Positions 1-10,531 of a DNA stretch of 64,000 bases are shown piece after piece (position 1 is the first letter of the stretch; the number at the start of each line of letters is the position of its first letter). The notes beneath the pieces are model-generated. The model worked only from the letters and a program-made list of their open reading frames with translations. It was not told where the DNA came from and made no database searches. The position numbers were made by a program, and so were the translations under genes. The DNA comes from Aspidiotus rigidus. Lineage: Eukaryota; Arthropoda; Insecta; Hemiptera; Diaspididae. The stretch is taken from contig JAVHKY010000015.1 of assembly GCA_035079385.1 (NCBI GenBank), positions 1,550,001 through 1,614,000 of the forward strand. Direction: 5' to 3'.

Positions 1-2537
1 TCAGGATGTATATTGCGCTTTTCGGATTTACCCAATCTACACATTGTGTGATTCTAAGCTGCTCTCTCTATTATTTGAAATCGAGAAATTTTCAGTGTGT
101 CACTCGAAATTCAGATACTGGTGGTAGAATGACGTGTACAACATCGCAAGCTAAAAAAATATACGATGCAGTGAATTCGATGGAATAATTGAAAGTTTCG
201 AATTATGGACACGACAAATTCGTCATAATCTGCTGCGAAATTGCTTTTCTTCTATCGTAAAACAAATTGTTTGCTATCAATCTTGTGCAGGATTTTTCGT
301 CGCTCTCGCTACGTACGAGCTAAGGAGGTAACGGTCGTTCTACTCTGTAACTTTAAAACAAACGAAATTTGTTTTCATTTCGAGTGAAGTAGGTCACGTT
401 CCGATGATTGTTTAATCCTTTTACGAGGAATCTTTTTTAATCCCTTTGTAATTGATTTTTCCGTCGAAATGAAAGTTTGGTCTTCGATTTTGAGACTTCC
501 AATAACTTACAGGACTGTGGAGTAATCCTCAGTTACGATCTGAAAATATTTAATTGAGAATTGGTCTCGAACAGCAGAGAGGGAGATCTTGTTTTCCTCC
601 ATTCCTGATCAGTTTCGGAGCTACGAGTATATTTCGATCTGGGAAGGAAATAATGAGAGCCCTAACTGTAACAAGACCAATTCTCAAGTCATCAAAAAGG
701 AAACAATGGTTCAACTGTCACGAGAGGCTTCAGCTCTCGAACGATAAAAAAATGGTAAAAACATTCGGTATTGACTTGATTTGGGGGAGAAGTTTCGACG
801 ATCTACTCTTTTGACCTTTCATTATTCATGATACTACAAGTGTATTGCCGTCTATTCTATTCGTCAATTCTTTTGACTTGTTTGTCTTCCTTGTGCAGAC
901 ACTGATGGAAGGTGCTTCTCGAGAGAATATTGCTTTGTGAAGCTTGAAACCGAAATTTCGTCTTTCTAATAAATTGAAAACTTCGCGAAAAGTTAGTTCA
1001 TATACTTACTGTGTTAGAGGTATGTTCGAAGTCGACGAAATCGAAGTTGTGAAAAGAAGGACCGAGTGTTTTGACAATATTATATTCATTTCCTTTATAA
1101 AACAACTACGTAATGTGCAGTAGTCGAACAGTTCATGTTGCTTCCGAGAAAAATTGAACCAATAAATCATTTTTCAAAGGAAAAAAATGGCGTGAGTGCG
1201 TCGTAAACATATTATTTCACTTACATTTCTTTTCCGCATTGGAGATTCATATAGTTGACGAAACGTGAATGGAAGAACTCGACGCCTTTAAATAGCGTCG
1301 ATTGCGTAAATTGAAAAATTTCTTACTCGCGAAAAGTGGATATAATTTCAAAGTACGACGCGATAGAAACCTAAAAAGATTACTTTCGCTTTTTTATTTT
1401 ACGAAATCGAATTAGGCGGCCGTAGAAATTTTTCGCTTTATCAAACAGAGTTGGGTACTCGAATGGTGGGCGTTGAATTGATTCAGGCAAGCGTCCAAAA
1501 TCGTTATCTCATGTTAAAGATAGTTCCTACGCAGTGTACAAGGTTTTAATGGTACCAGATAGCACGAGTCCTCAAAGGAAACGTTGTTACTTTTCCATTC
1601 TATTGCATTGCTCTGCAGTACGTTATGAAACGGAAGAAAAGTAGTCCGTAGTATTCGATTTACCAATCTTTGAAACAGTTATTTTCTCGCTTTCATAGCG
1701 TAAACCAGTGTGCATACTATTGTGTAAACATCATCATTAGCAAAATCGATTTTCGCTCTGTCCGAAAATGACTGTGTAGTCAAAATCTATTCGAAAGTTC
1801 CCAAATATTTTCCAGTATAACGTTTCCCCAAATATTTGTGGAGTAGAGACGGAAGGTGCTTGTCCTGTTCAGAAATCTTTCATATCTGTGTGACTAGGGA
1901 TTGAAAAAGAAGAAAGGAGGAAAGTTTATTCCATCAGCTCGAACCGTCGAAGAAATAAAGGCTGTGAAAATCGACTCAAAGGTAGAATTGATTAAATAGT
2001 TTCGGCAATAATATTCAAAATTCTGAACTGAAATAAGATATTGTTCTAAAAACAATTTGTTGCTGAGTTTCACCTTCCCTCGAACGTATAACCTTGTTTT
2101 AAAAATTGTATAGGTGGTATACCGAACAGCTTTTTAGAATTTTTGAACTACATTAAATCCGAAAAATCAAAATTTGATTTTCAGGAACTCCAGTGGAGGT
2201 TTCCCCTCTCGACCACGAGCAGTCTTGGTACCCTGAACAATGTACCAACCAATATAGGATGTCAGCACCTGATACGTCTTGTCAGTTGAAGTCTAGAATA
2301 CTCCGAAGTATTTCAGAATCCCCCCCCCCCCTCGGCCGAAGAAACTCATCGACAAAGAATTGAATAGAATCATGGAAAACATGTGTGCAAACAATCTGTA
2401 TTATTTTTACGATACCAAAGTGTGTACGATAGGATATCCATCACGGTGTTCAAAACGTGTCTCTGAACTTGATCTAACCTTGAAAAATTCCTATAATCTT
2501 ACCTAGACTAATTTTGTACACATATTTAGCCTGAACG
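1..2537. other. Intergenic, no gene recognised
   Basis: AT-rich sequence with only short open frames that look like chance. A run of 12 C lies at 2320-2331. I see no splice-bounded exon, RNA gene or transposon protein here. Confidence 0.5.
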
Positions 2538-2545
2538 AATTTTTC

Positions 2546-3729
2546 GGTGCTTTTCCAATGTGCGGTCTACCCAACATATACGTAATAATGCTGTCTACCT
2601 GAGTGAATAATGCAGTCTACCTGTCATTCGATTCTTCGCAATGCTCTTACGTGAATTTTATAACATCGTGGGGACAGACGAAAAGGCTGTGACGTTTCTT
2701 CTAGATTACGATCTTTTAGACCAGGAGGGCGACGTGCCACCTTGTTTGAAGTGTGGTGCAGAAATGGTGATATCTAGGAAACGTGATCGGGGCGGTGTAT
2801 TTCGGCCTGTCTTACGGTGTAGTAAAAAAGGATGCCAGACAACTCGTTCGATAAGAACAAAAGATAATAATTTCTTCCATTACGTGGACGTCACGGGACG
2901 AGCCACGGCCGACTTTAATTACAGGCTGGAATAGTAAAACCGGCAACTGCGCAGTAGGTGAAAATCTTACATGTAAAATGCCTCTCTCGCGAAAAATTCA
3001 AGTCAACCCTTTTAGCTATACAGTTTTAAGGGCAACAATTTTCATTCTCTCGAATTTTTCATGAAAATCTATATTTTTATAGATATTTCCAATAATTTGT
3101 CCAACTCCTGCGCATGTACGCCTGTGTTATGTTTTACCTACTGCACTGTTGTCAAGTAAATCACCACTCCGGCCTGTAATTAAAGTCAGCCGTGGACGGG
3201 TGAATTGTAAGCTGAAGTTGACCGAAATCTTAGAACTGGCTTCATTTTTTGTGATGGACTTTCCAATCGCAACAACGGAGACTCTGACCGGTAAGTCACA
3301 CAGCACGATTGTTGACTGGTTCAATATGTGTCGGGAAGTGTGTTCTGCCAAAGTGCGTGCTCGTCCTCCGATGGTTGGGACACATTTTGATCCCATCGAA
3401 ATAGATGAAGCGCGTTTTGCGGGAAGGCGGAAGTACCATCGGGATCGGATGTTAGAAGGTGATCAATCAGCCGATTCTGAGGACAGCGAGGCAGAAGTAG
3501 CGAATCAGAGGAACCATGGTGGATGAATAGACGGCCCATGAGTCTTTGGGCTAAATCAGGGATCTAATTGTCGCTATTTTAGGGTTCAAAGACGAGACCA
3601 GACTACATCCTAATTTACTGATACAGTTTGACGTAGACCGCATATTAAACTCTTTCAGCTAGGTAGACCACATACTGGAATGACATTTGATTGTAAAAAT
3701 CAGGTAGACCGCGGTATTGGAATAGCACC
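2546..3729 (+). mobile_element. Merlin-family DNA transposon, internally damaged copy
   Basis: The ends form terminal inverted repeats of about 26 bp. The left end starts GGTGCTTTTCCAAT at 2546 and the right end is the reverse complement, closing ATTGGAATAGCACC at 3729. Both sides are flanked by the same 8 bp, AATTTTTC, at 2538-2545 and 3730-3737. Ends starting GG with an 8-9 bp target duplication are typical of Merlin (IS1016/ISXO2-related) elements. Inside both ends a GTCTACC motif repeats three times, pointing inward on the left (about 2564, 2592, 2613) and inverted on the right (about 3632, 3662, 3703). The transposase between them is broken, so the copy cannot move by itself. Confidence 0.85.
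2641..3526 (+). pseudogene. Merlin transposase (ISXO2-like), truncated and interrupted
   Basis: The first open frame (2641-2934, 97 codons) has a zinc ribbon: CLKC, then a second Cys pair in the segment CSKKGC, as in the N-terminus of ISXO2-like transposases. The second frame (about 3149-3526) continues the family pattern: a helix rich in KLTEILEL, a helix-turn-helix with STIVDWFNMCREVC, and IEIDEARFAGRRKYHR, which carries the first catalytic Asp. The reading then ends at an acidic tail. The part of the family holding the second Asp and the final acidic residue is missing. The two frames are separated by about 210 bp that include an inverted copy of the flanking sequence (2900-2965 against 3130-3195). 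The proximal half is well supported; activity is very unlikely. Confidence 0.8.
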
Positions 3730-3791
3730 AATTTTTCTATGGACTCAAACCCAACTTAGGTTCATTATGTCGTGTTTCCTTTTGATGACGC

Positions 3792-5926
3792 GCTTTTTGT
3801 TTTTTTTTTTCATTGGGACCTCATTCTCCACTTGCGGAGTGAGGCAAGTTTATTGAGTAAGTGGCCTTCCAACTGAGTTTACAAAGTTACAATTCTCAAT
3901 TGGAGGCAAAAAACTTATGAATAAATATAACCTTTAAACAGCAACTAGCTATATACTAACACAATTGCTACTGATATCTAAATCATAGATGCAATAGATC
4001 TTCTTCAACTTGAAATCCCCACCTCAACCCCTGTGAATCGCTGCATCTACAATGCGATTTTTCAGTCGGTGCTTGGGTTGAGGGGGAATTACAGCTTTAA
4101 AGGTGTCTTCTGTGCTCTTCTCAAATCATCCTGTTAGATCGGGCCTTGAATTTCTTCTGCCAGTTCTCAGTTCTTCACTTTCCGTTTGCCAGAGTGTCAT
4201 CATCATTTGCTTTAAGTACTCCAGTACAGATGGATTCCTCCAATCTATTTCAGACGGGCGTCCTCCTAGAAATCTTGGCCAAGCAAGTATGACATTCTCA
4301 GCTGTCTCCTTCATCCCCGGACAGGTTGGGCAGTCACTGCAGTTATTTCCTGTGATCCTTCTCATTTTTGATAAGTAGTCACGGAAGCACCCGTGACCAG
4401 ATAATGCTTGTGCAGTGTAGAAGTCGAGTTCAGGGAGAAACTGACCTGTGGGATACGGGTCTTGCTCCAACCACCAGACATTCTACCAACAGGTGCAGCG
4501 TCCCACCAATTCTGCCAAATCCTACGAATTTCGTTGTCCAGGTGCTCCATCAGGGGACAGGAATCGTCGTCTGGTCTTCTAAAGTAGCCCCATATTGCTG
4601 GCCAACCTTTTTTCGTCGAAGTTATTATTGCCCGTGCCATTATCACCAGGACAAGGGGCGGTTGTCCTGTGATGGCACAAGCTCCTAGGTATGAGACAGT
4701 CTTATATAAACGGCCTATACATAGAAGCATCCTTCGGTGCACCTTGTTTATTCTTTGTTTTTGTGCATTTTTTCTTAAAGTACGGCTGTAGCAGGTTGCT
4801 GCATATTGGTAATAAGCCCCAATGCTGCCATTTAGCATGATTTTTCTGGCTTCCGTAGAATAGCCATACGTGTTTTGACATAAGCTAATAATTTTAGGTG
4901 AAGTTTTCTCAGCTTTTTCTTGAAGATACTCAAGGTGAACTTCCCACTTTATCTGGTAGTCTATTTTTACTCCAAGATATTTCATCGCATCTAATGTTGT
5001 GATTTCAACGTTTGCTATCTTTCAATTTTGGAGTGTTGGAACTAATGATAGTTCCTAGAACGATTATCTCTGTTTTTGAAATATTCAGAGAGAGATCCAT
5101 CATTGACTCGATGGACTCTGTGACTTGTTGAGTTAGTAGGCTCTTTGAGTTGGCTTCGGTGATAATCATGGTGTCGTCCGCGTATGCGTGACAGCTAACC
5201 TGTTTTCTATCCATTTCCTCTGGTCGTACGACACGTTCCACAGGATTGGTCCCAAGACCGAACCCTGGGGACAGCCACACACTAATTTGCGTTTCTGACT
5301 TTCGTCTTTACACCAGACATAGCGATCTACAAAATAATTCCTAATAATTTCTACGATATAGTTTGGTGCACTTTTCCTCTCTAGTGCTGAAAGTGTCACC
5401 GGCCATGAGATGTGATCAAACGCTCCAGAAATATCGAGTGATATCATGGATGTAAGCCGTCGAGTTCTTCTAGATTGATCTACTTCTTGTAGGACCCTGT
5501 GAAGACAATCCTCAGTGCCCAGGCCTGGCCGAAAGCCAAACTGACGGTTCGAGAGGCTGGTTGTTTGTCTGATACGTGAAGCAATAATCTTCTCGAACGT
5601 TTACCCTGTGGTACTGAGCAGGGATATTGGACGGTATGCTCCTGTCAGTGTAGGATCTTCTCCCACTTTCTGGATCCAGACTACTTTCGCGATTTTCCAT
5701 TCCTTTGGAAACACCCCGTGTATAAGGCATTCCCCAAAGAGGCCTCTCAGCAATTCTGGGTGGCCCTTGTTTATGATTTTAAGCACTTCATAGTTCACCC
5801 TATCTGGACCTGGGGAGGAGCGATTCTTGCTTTTCTTTAGAGCTTCGGCCACTTCTTTAGTTGTGACCGAGATGCAGTTTAGTTCCGCTACGCAACGTAA
5901 CCTAACCTAACCTAACTTGAGTTGAG
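3792..5926 (-). mobile_element. R1-clade non-LTR retrotransposon, 5'-truncated
   Basis: Minus-strand LINE. Its 3' end is a poly(A) tail (T run at about 3796-3811 on the plus strand), and its coding frames reach about 5880. The 10-bp target duplication TTGATGACGC is found at 3782-3791 and again at 5927-5936, which fixes both borders. Between the last recognisable coding sequence and the 5' border lies a short tract of four TTAGG-like units (5898-5915) followed by CTCAACTCAAG-type sequence (minus strand). The 3' UTR contains the small hairpin CACTCCGCAAGTGGAG. Loss of ORF1 and the endonuclease is ordinary 5' truncation. Confidence 0.8.
4126..5852 (-). pseudogene. LINE ORF2 remnant: reverse transcriptase and C-terminal domain
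   Basis: Several minus-strand frames together cover reverse transcriptase and the region after it. 5852-5601 gives the RT entry motifs SSPGPDRVNYEVLK and TGAYRPISLLST. 5447-5166 gives DISGAFDHISW and CGCPQGSVLGPILWN. The next frame contains the catalytic box AYADDT (around 5190). 4985-4362 continues with YLGVKID, the thumb region and a long C-terminal stretch, including RRMLLCIGRLYKTVSY. 4470-4126 ends with a Cys/His motif (GHGCF...CSDCPTC), as in R1/TRAS-type ORF2 proteins. At least four frameshifts separate these pieces, so it is inactive. The R1-clade assignment rests on this domain order; the exact family is not resolved. Confidence 0.82.
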
Positions 5927-5936
5927 TTGATGACGC

Positions 5937-8700
5937 CACCAAATTCGAAAGCGGACGTGTTGTTTAAAGGTATCCAAGTCAGTCCTCTTCTCATCAATGT
6001 AGTTGAGAAATTGAATTTTTTCTTAGTCCCTGACATTTCCTGAAAATGATGACGTCGCAAAAATCAATGCGTTCGCATGTTTTCTGAAGAACCCTCACCC
6101 TCCTTCCCCAATAAAGCAGATTAGAAAATAATATTTTGTAATGATCAAATTCAGAATTTCGAAGGGTACCGACAAGAATGTTTTTAATGCTTCAAAATGC
6201 TCTTGACCCGATGACTTAATCATTAACGAAGTCCCTGTCTATGAAAGAGTAATATTATTTTCTTCTAGAGCTCTTGCTCACCCTTTGCTGCTCGAATTAT
6301 TTCCTACTTCTTTTGCTTCGAAAATTCTTCCTCCTTCAAGTGAGTCTTGACCCCGGCCTGACGGGAACTGTCCCAAAAAATTTAGTGTGGGTGTTGACTG
6401 GGAATTTGTTCTGACGTTTCAAAAAGAAACGTAGACTATTCGTGGTATATTTTTCAAGTATCTTCTAAGTTCATCTTTTCGTTTCTAAATACAAAAGAAA
6501 TATGTAGGTAGTACAAAATTTTCATCGGTATGAAGGTACTTTTTTGAAATTTTAGAGATCTGTGGATGATTGAATTGTAACACGCTGTAAATTTACTACT
6601 TAGTTTGTAGTGAATATTTTTTCTTTCTTTTCCTTGCTTGAAGGGAAAAGACAAGAAGAAAGTATAATTTTATACCACTCATCCGTTGGTTTACAGTCTT
6701 CTTTCATTATTCAACACCCACGATTATTTTCTCAAAGTCATAATACTCTCTCCGAGTTTTCCTTTTAAACTTCTGATTGGTCAATCTCTTTGGAAAAACG
6801 TGGAGCTTTCATCCGTGTCGTGAACTCTTCTCTATGTTCCTTTGAAATTTCTAATTCGTAAATACCGGTACCTTTGTAGTTATAGTTCTGTTTCCATTTT
6901 TCTTGTTCTCCTTCATGCACCATATCGAATTAGTTTCCATTCCAAATTTTCAATATTCGTGTTTTCGACGTACGAGTATTTATAAGAAATGATCGTAGGT
7001 ATTATTCGGATTATTTTCGACAATAATGATTGCGATTAAGAAATAAATATAGTCACGGTTTTGAATATCCAATTTGCGGTTCGGGTCATAGAAAAGGGTC
7101 GTAAATTCGAATGAACTTCGTCCGATAACTAATGGGACATTCGCAGCGAAGCGTGTACAAGGAGAACAAATATAGTGTACCAATCTGCTGTAGGTGAATG
7201 AGCGAATATTTATGCATATTATTTAGTCTATACGTGCAGCAGAACGATAACCTGTGCTTTTGCACACCAATAATGCACTTGCAATCGACGAGTGCAGAGC
7301 GGCGACGGAAACGAAATTTACAAACAAAATCGGTCATCCTGCGTACTTGACAACCATTCAGGTTTATTAAATTGGAATTTAATTCGTCTTTTCTAACACG
7401 CGACTCAGCCTTTGCCATAATATCGTCAGTATGAGAAACAAATCGCCAATATATACTATACATACCACATCACATCACCAAAGTTTGGTACACTAATATA
7501 AATATACGCAGAGAGATGGCCACAATTACAAAATATTTACACAGAATAGAAATAAAACCGTTTTACGCCTTATTACCATAAATTAATATTTATGAAGTAC
7601 ATGTATTATTCTACATAGTCATTTCTGGCCGGGTATCATCGTATTTAATAGGCAGAAAACCGTAAAATCTAAACCATTTTAATCCGAAGTAAAAAGGAGA
7701 TTTCCACACTCTCTTCGTATTTCCAGAGCCGGAGTGGAGTGTAGACTTAATTTACATGATAATTAAAACGCGATTTGTGCGTCTTTTTTTTTTTTTCTTG
7801 TTTTGTTCGTATCTCGATTGCCGTTCTCTGCCGTAGATTCAATCGCGTTAAATGTGAACTTGTGACAATAATGTGTTGACAGTAATAAATCGTGTTTTAT
7901 TTATATGTACAGATCGTAAAAGTTGTAAATCCGATTTTAATCAGCCTGAAATTTTCTGCGAAGGGATGTATTTTTGCCTAGAAATATAGCAACTTTTGAC
8001 GAAATGATCGAGAGCGCTGGTGTGAATCCTTTTAAAGGGAAATTGATCATTTCTACATTCGCGAAAGAAAATTGAAGAAGTGCACTCTAAAAAGTCGAAA
8101 CATTTTAATCCCTTATTGTATTCTGGTTTTTCGTTCCCTCCCTATAAATAATATTGTCTTACGTCACCCCCGAGAATCTTGTTTTGATACGAGCATTCTG
8201 AAGACTCATTTTACAAAGGGATTGATATCTTCTGAAAAATTCCTTCACGAAACGCTTACGACGGCCTTTGATGGAAAACTCATGCCGTAACTACGAAACT
8301 TCTCGGCTAATTTTTCGTTCTTCTGTATTCATGATAATAGAATGATATTCTGCTTCCCATCGTTAGAGGTTTTCTATCGTAAATTTGCACTTCATTTTAT
8401 CACAAGATGCGTTTCTTTTCTTATCATATTTGTTTTTTCGGTCTAGGAAACAATCCATGACATTGATGTTTCTGGCCTCCATAGTCCTCATCTCGTGAAA
8501 GGATGGGCCCTAGAAGTTGTGCAACTTTTCCAGTGACCATTCATCAAAGTTCCTCAGAGATCATGTGGGCGCCGATTCACAATTGACAATATAAACCTCG
8601 CATACCCAAGAATGTCTTGTGTTCCTGTAAAGTCGTGAATGGGCTCGAAAAGAATGTCCTCCGAATTCCATGACTGTCGAACCATCACCGTTACTATCGA
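5937..8700. other. Intergenic, no gene recognised
   Basis: AT-rich DNA. The longest frame (7463-7086, minus, 125 codons) matches nothing I know and has no supporting splice or composition signal, so I treat it as chance. A T run lies near 7785-7796. Confidence 0.45.
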
Positions 8701-8853
8701 TACCTCATTTGTAACCGGAGATTTCGTGCGCTCGATTGAATTTCAAGTACGTTCGTGAGGCTTCTTACGACGCCAAGGAGGCTGAGATATCGAAGTAATA
8801 TTGATGCCCCATTTATATCCGAAGGCGTCGTGCTCTCTATTAAATTTCAAGTA
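8695..8853 (-). repeat. Partial tandem duplication at the 3' end of the AAA-ATPase-like gene
   Basis: About 50 bp at 8798-8853, coding YLKFNREHDAFGYKWGI, recurs at 8695-8749 with a period of about 104 bp. The second copy reads YLKFNRAHEISGYK, a stop, then GI, in another frame. Because 104 is not a multiple of three, the duplication moves the main frame onto a short new tail (QPPWRRKKPHERT) and a stop, which probably explains the truncated C-terminus. Confidence 0.7.
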
Positions 8854-10531
8854 TATTAGAACATTGTGTGGACTATGTACGAGTACAGGATTTGACGAGA
8901 ATTGATGTCCCGTATACCAAGTCCATATCTCATTGTAAATACTTTCTCGAGTCATTTTTTCATGCGTAGAGATATCGTTGATATGCCCATCAAAATATTT
9001 CCTTATCTCTTCTTCTGTAAAACCTGCGATATCGGCATAGTCTGGTTCCGAGGAAATGTCCAATAGACCGATATCGAGATATCCTGAAAAATTACCGCCG
9101 TTGGGTAGATCAGTCACAGCCGTCACAAAGCACAGCTTGATTATTTCGCTTTCGAGTTGTATGGCTTTGTAGAAGTGCTGCATACGCTCCTTGATGATTG
9201 TCGCTCCCCGAGGGGGAACACATTGATCTGAAAAAGTCCAGTCAGACTCTTCGATGAGCACAACAACAGGTTTGCCAAATTTTCCATGAAGCGCTGTGGT
9301 GACGTTAACGAAGTAATCAGTTATATTTGGTGTTCGCAGATCGGGAAGACCGTACGACCTTCCAACATTTCGTATTTCTTTCCTTACCGAATCGAAAAAT
9401 TCTGTGGGAAAATTACGCGGTATTCTGGCGAAATTAATTCTTATCACGGGGTACTCCAACCATTTGTATTCGCTTTGGCCAATAGCGGTGTCGTTGAAAA
9501 TGTCCTTGCTTTTACTCTTGAAAATAGTTTCCATAGTGTCTATGAGAAGCGTTCTTCCAAATACTTTCGGACGCGATAAAAATATGAATTTTTCTGGTTT
9601 TTCGATCAGTTTCAATATGAATTTTGTTTTATCGACGTATACGTATCCTTCATTGATCATTGTTTCGATAGAAACTACACCGATGGGCAATTCTTTCAAT
9701 TTTTTTTGATCAGCCGAGGCGACGATAGCACTGGTGAGAGCTGAAAAATGAAGGAGTGATTTGCATTTAATGAATGGAAGACTCGAGCCACTTCAGAATT
9801 TTTTAGTTGCTTTTCATGAGAGAATATCTTCCTTGTAAATTTATCCTAGTTTAAGGAGGTGAAAGTATATTTGACTAAACTTGCTTGTAGCGCACTTTTC
9901 GTCTCGAAGATTCCAAGAACCGTCGGAATCTCAGTCCTTGACTCTACGGAATGGTGTATGAAAAGAGGAGCATCCTTGGTACAGAACCCTCCAGAGGAGC
10001 AGCTAAGAAGAGAAAGAGGAACCTGAAGAGGTCTGCAAAATTTTTCATGCAGAAGTTTTTCTGGTGTGAGAGTATTAGATTCGTGATCTACTAATTCGCA
10101 TTGATTGCGTTGTTCTGCTCACACTGTCTAATCCCTTTCCATCCCCAAAATTTGTACACTCTGGCCTTCTGACGAACACCAACCCGAAACCTTCCTCAGA
10201 AGCTGCATTCATTTCTAATTTTAGCCTTCTGGGAAAAATCTGAGATCAAGACGAAAAAATGTTTTGCATTTCCTTTTCTTGACATATTTTTCTGATGCCA
10301 CCACGGGTCGTGCTACTCGAGTCAGAGTATTCATTCTCACGTCTTCGAATTTACTTCCGTCAAAGAAAGCTTGATGGAAGATCTTTTTGCGGATCATTTT
10401 CTTCCAGTTTTGAGAGTGTCATCTTAAACTACAATTGAAATACATGTGCCGCGTAAAGAATTGAACTTACCAATAATAAAAGTCCGAAGAGAGACTTCAA
10501 TTAAGAATACTGTCGCGTGTTTCATACACAT
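8743..10531 (-). CDS. Secreted AAA-ATPase-like protein (two exons), degenerate Walker motifs
   Basis: Exon 1 is 10531-10471 and exon 2 is 9740-8743, joined across a 730-bp intron with a GTAAGT donor (10470-10465) and a TTTTTCAG acceptor (9748-9741). The junction is phase 1 and leaves the frame open for 352 codons. The N-terminus has a basic start, a hydrophobic stretch and an ASA-type cleavage site near residue 30, so a signal peptide is split by the intron. From about residue 36 the protein follows the AAA-ATPase-like family (PF09820, usually joined to the PD-(D/E)XK nuclease-like PF08011 and best known from bacteria): LPIG, YVDKT, FLSRP..FGRTLL, KPVVVLIEESD, GFTEEEI and WYTGHQF. The Walker A Lys is Arg (GRT) and the Walker B region reads EES in place of the usual DEY. 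It ends early, after the nuclease-domain entry region. Function is unknown; a secreted, non-catalytic or altered form is inferred. Confidence 0.8.

Noticed and set aside
5898..5915. A true telomere or chromosome end
   Set aside because: Only about four units, enclosed within a LINE insertion bounded by a target duplication.
7086..7463. 125-codon minus frame as a gene
   Set aside because: No recognisable domain; several frames of this length are expected by chance in a 64-kb window.
9286..9709. Plus-strand frames across the AAA-ATPase-like gene
   Set aside because: Shadows of the minus-strand coding sequence.
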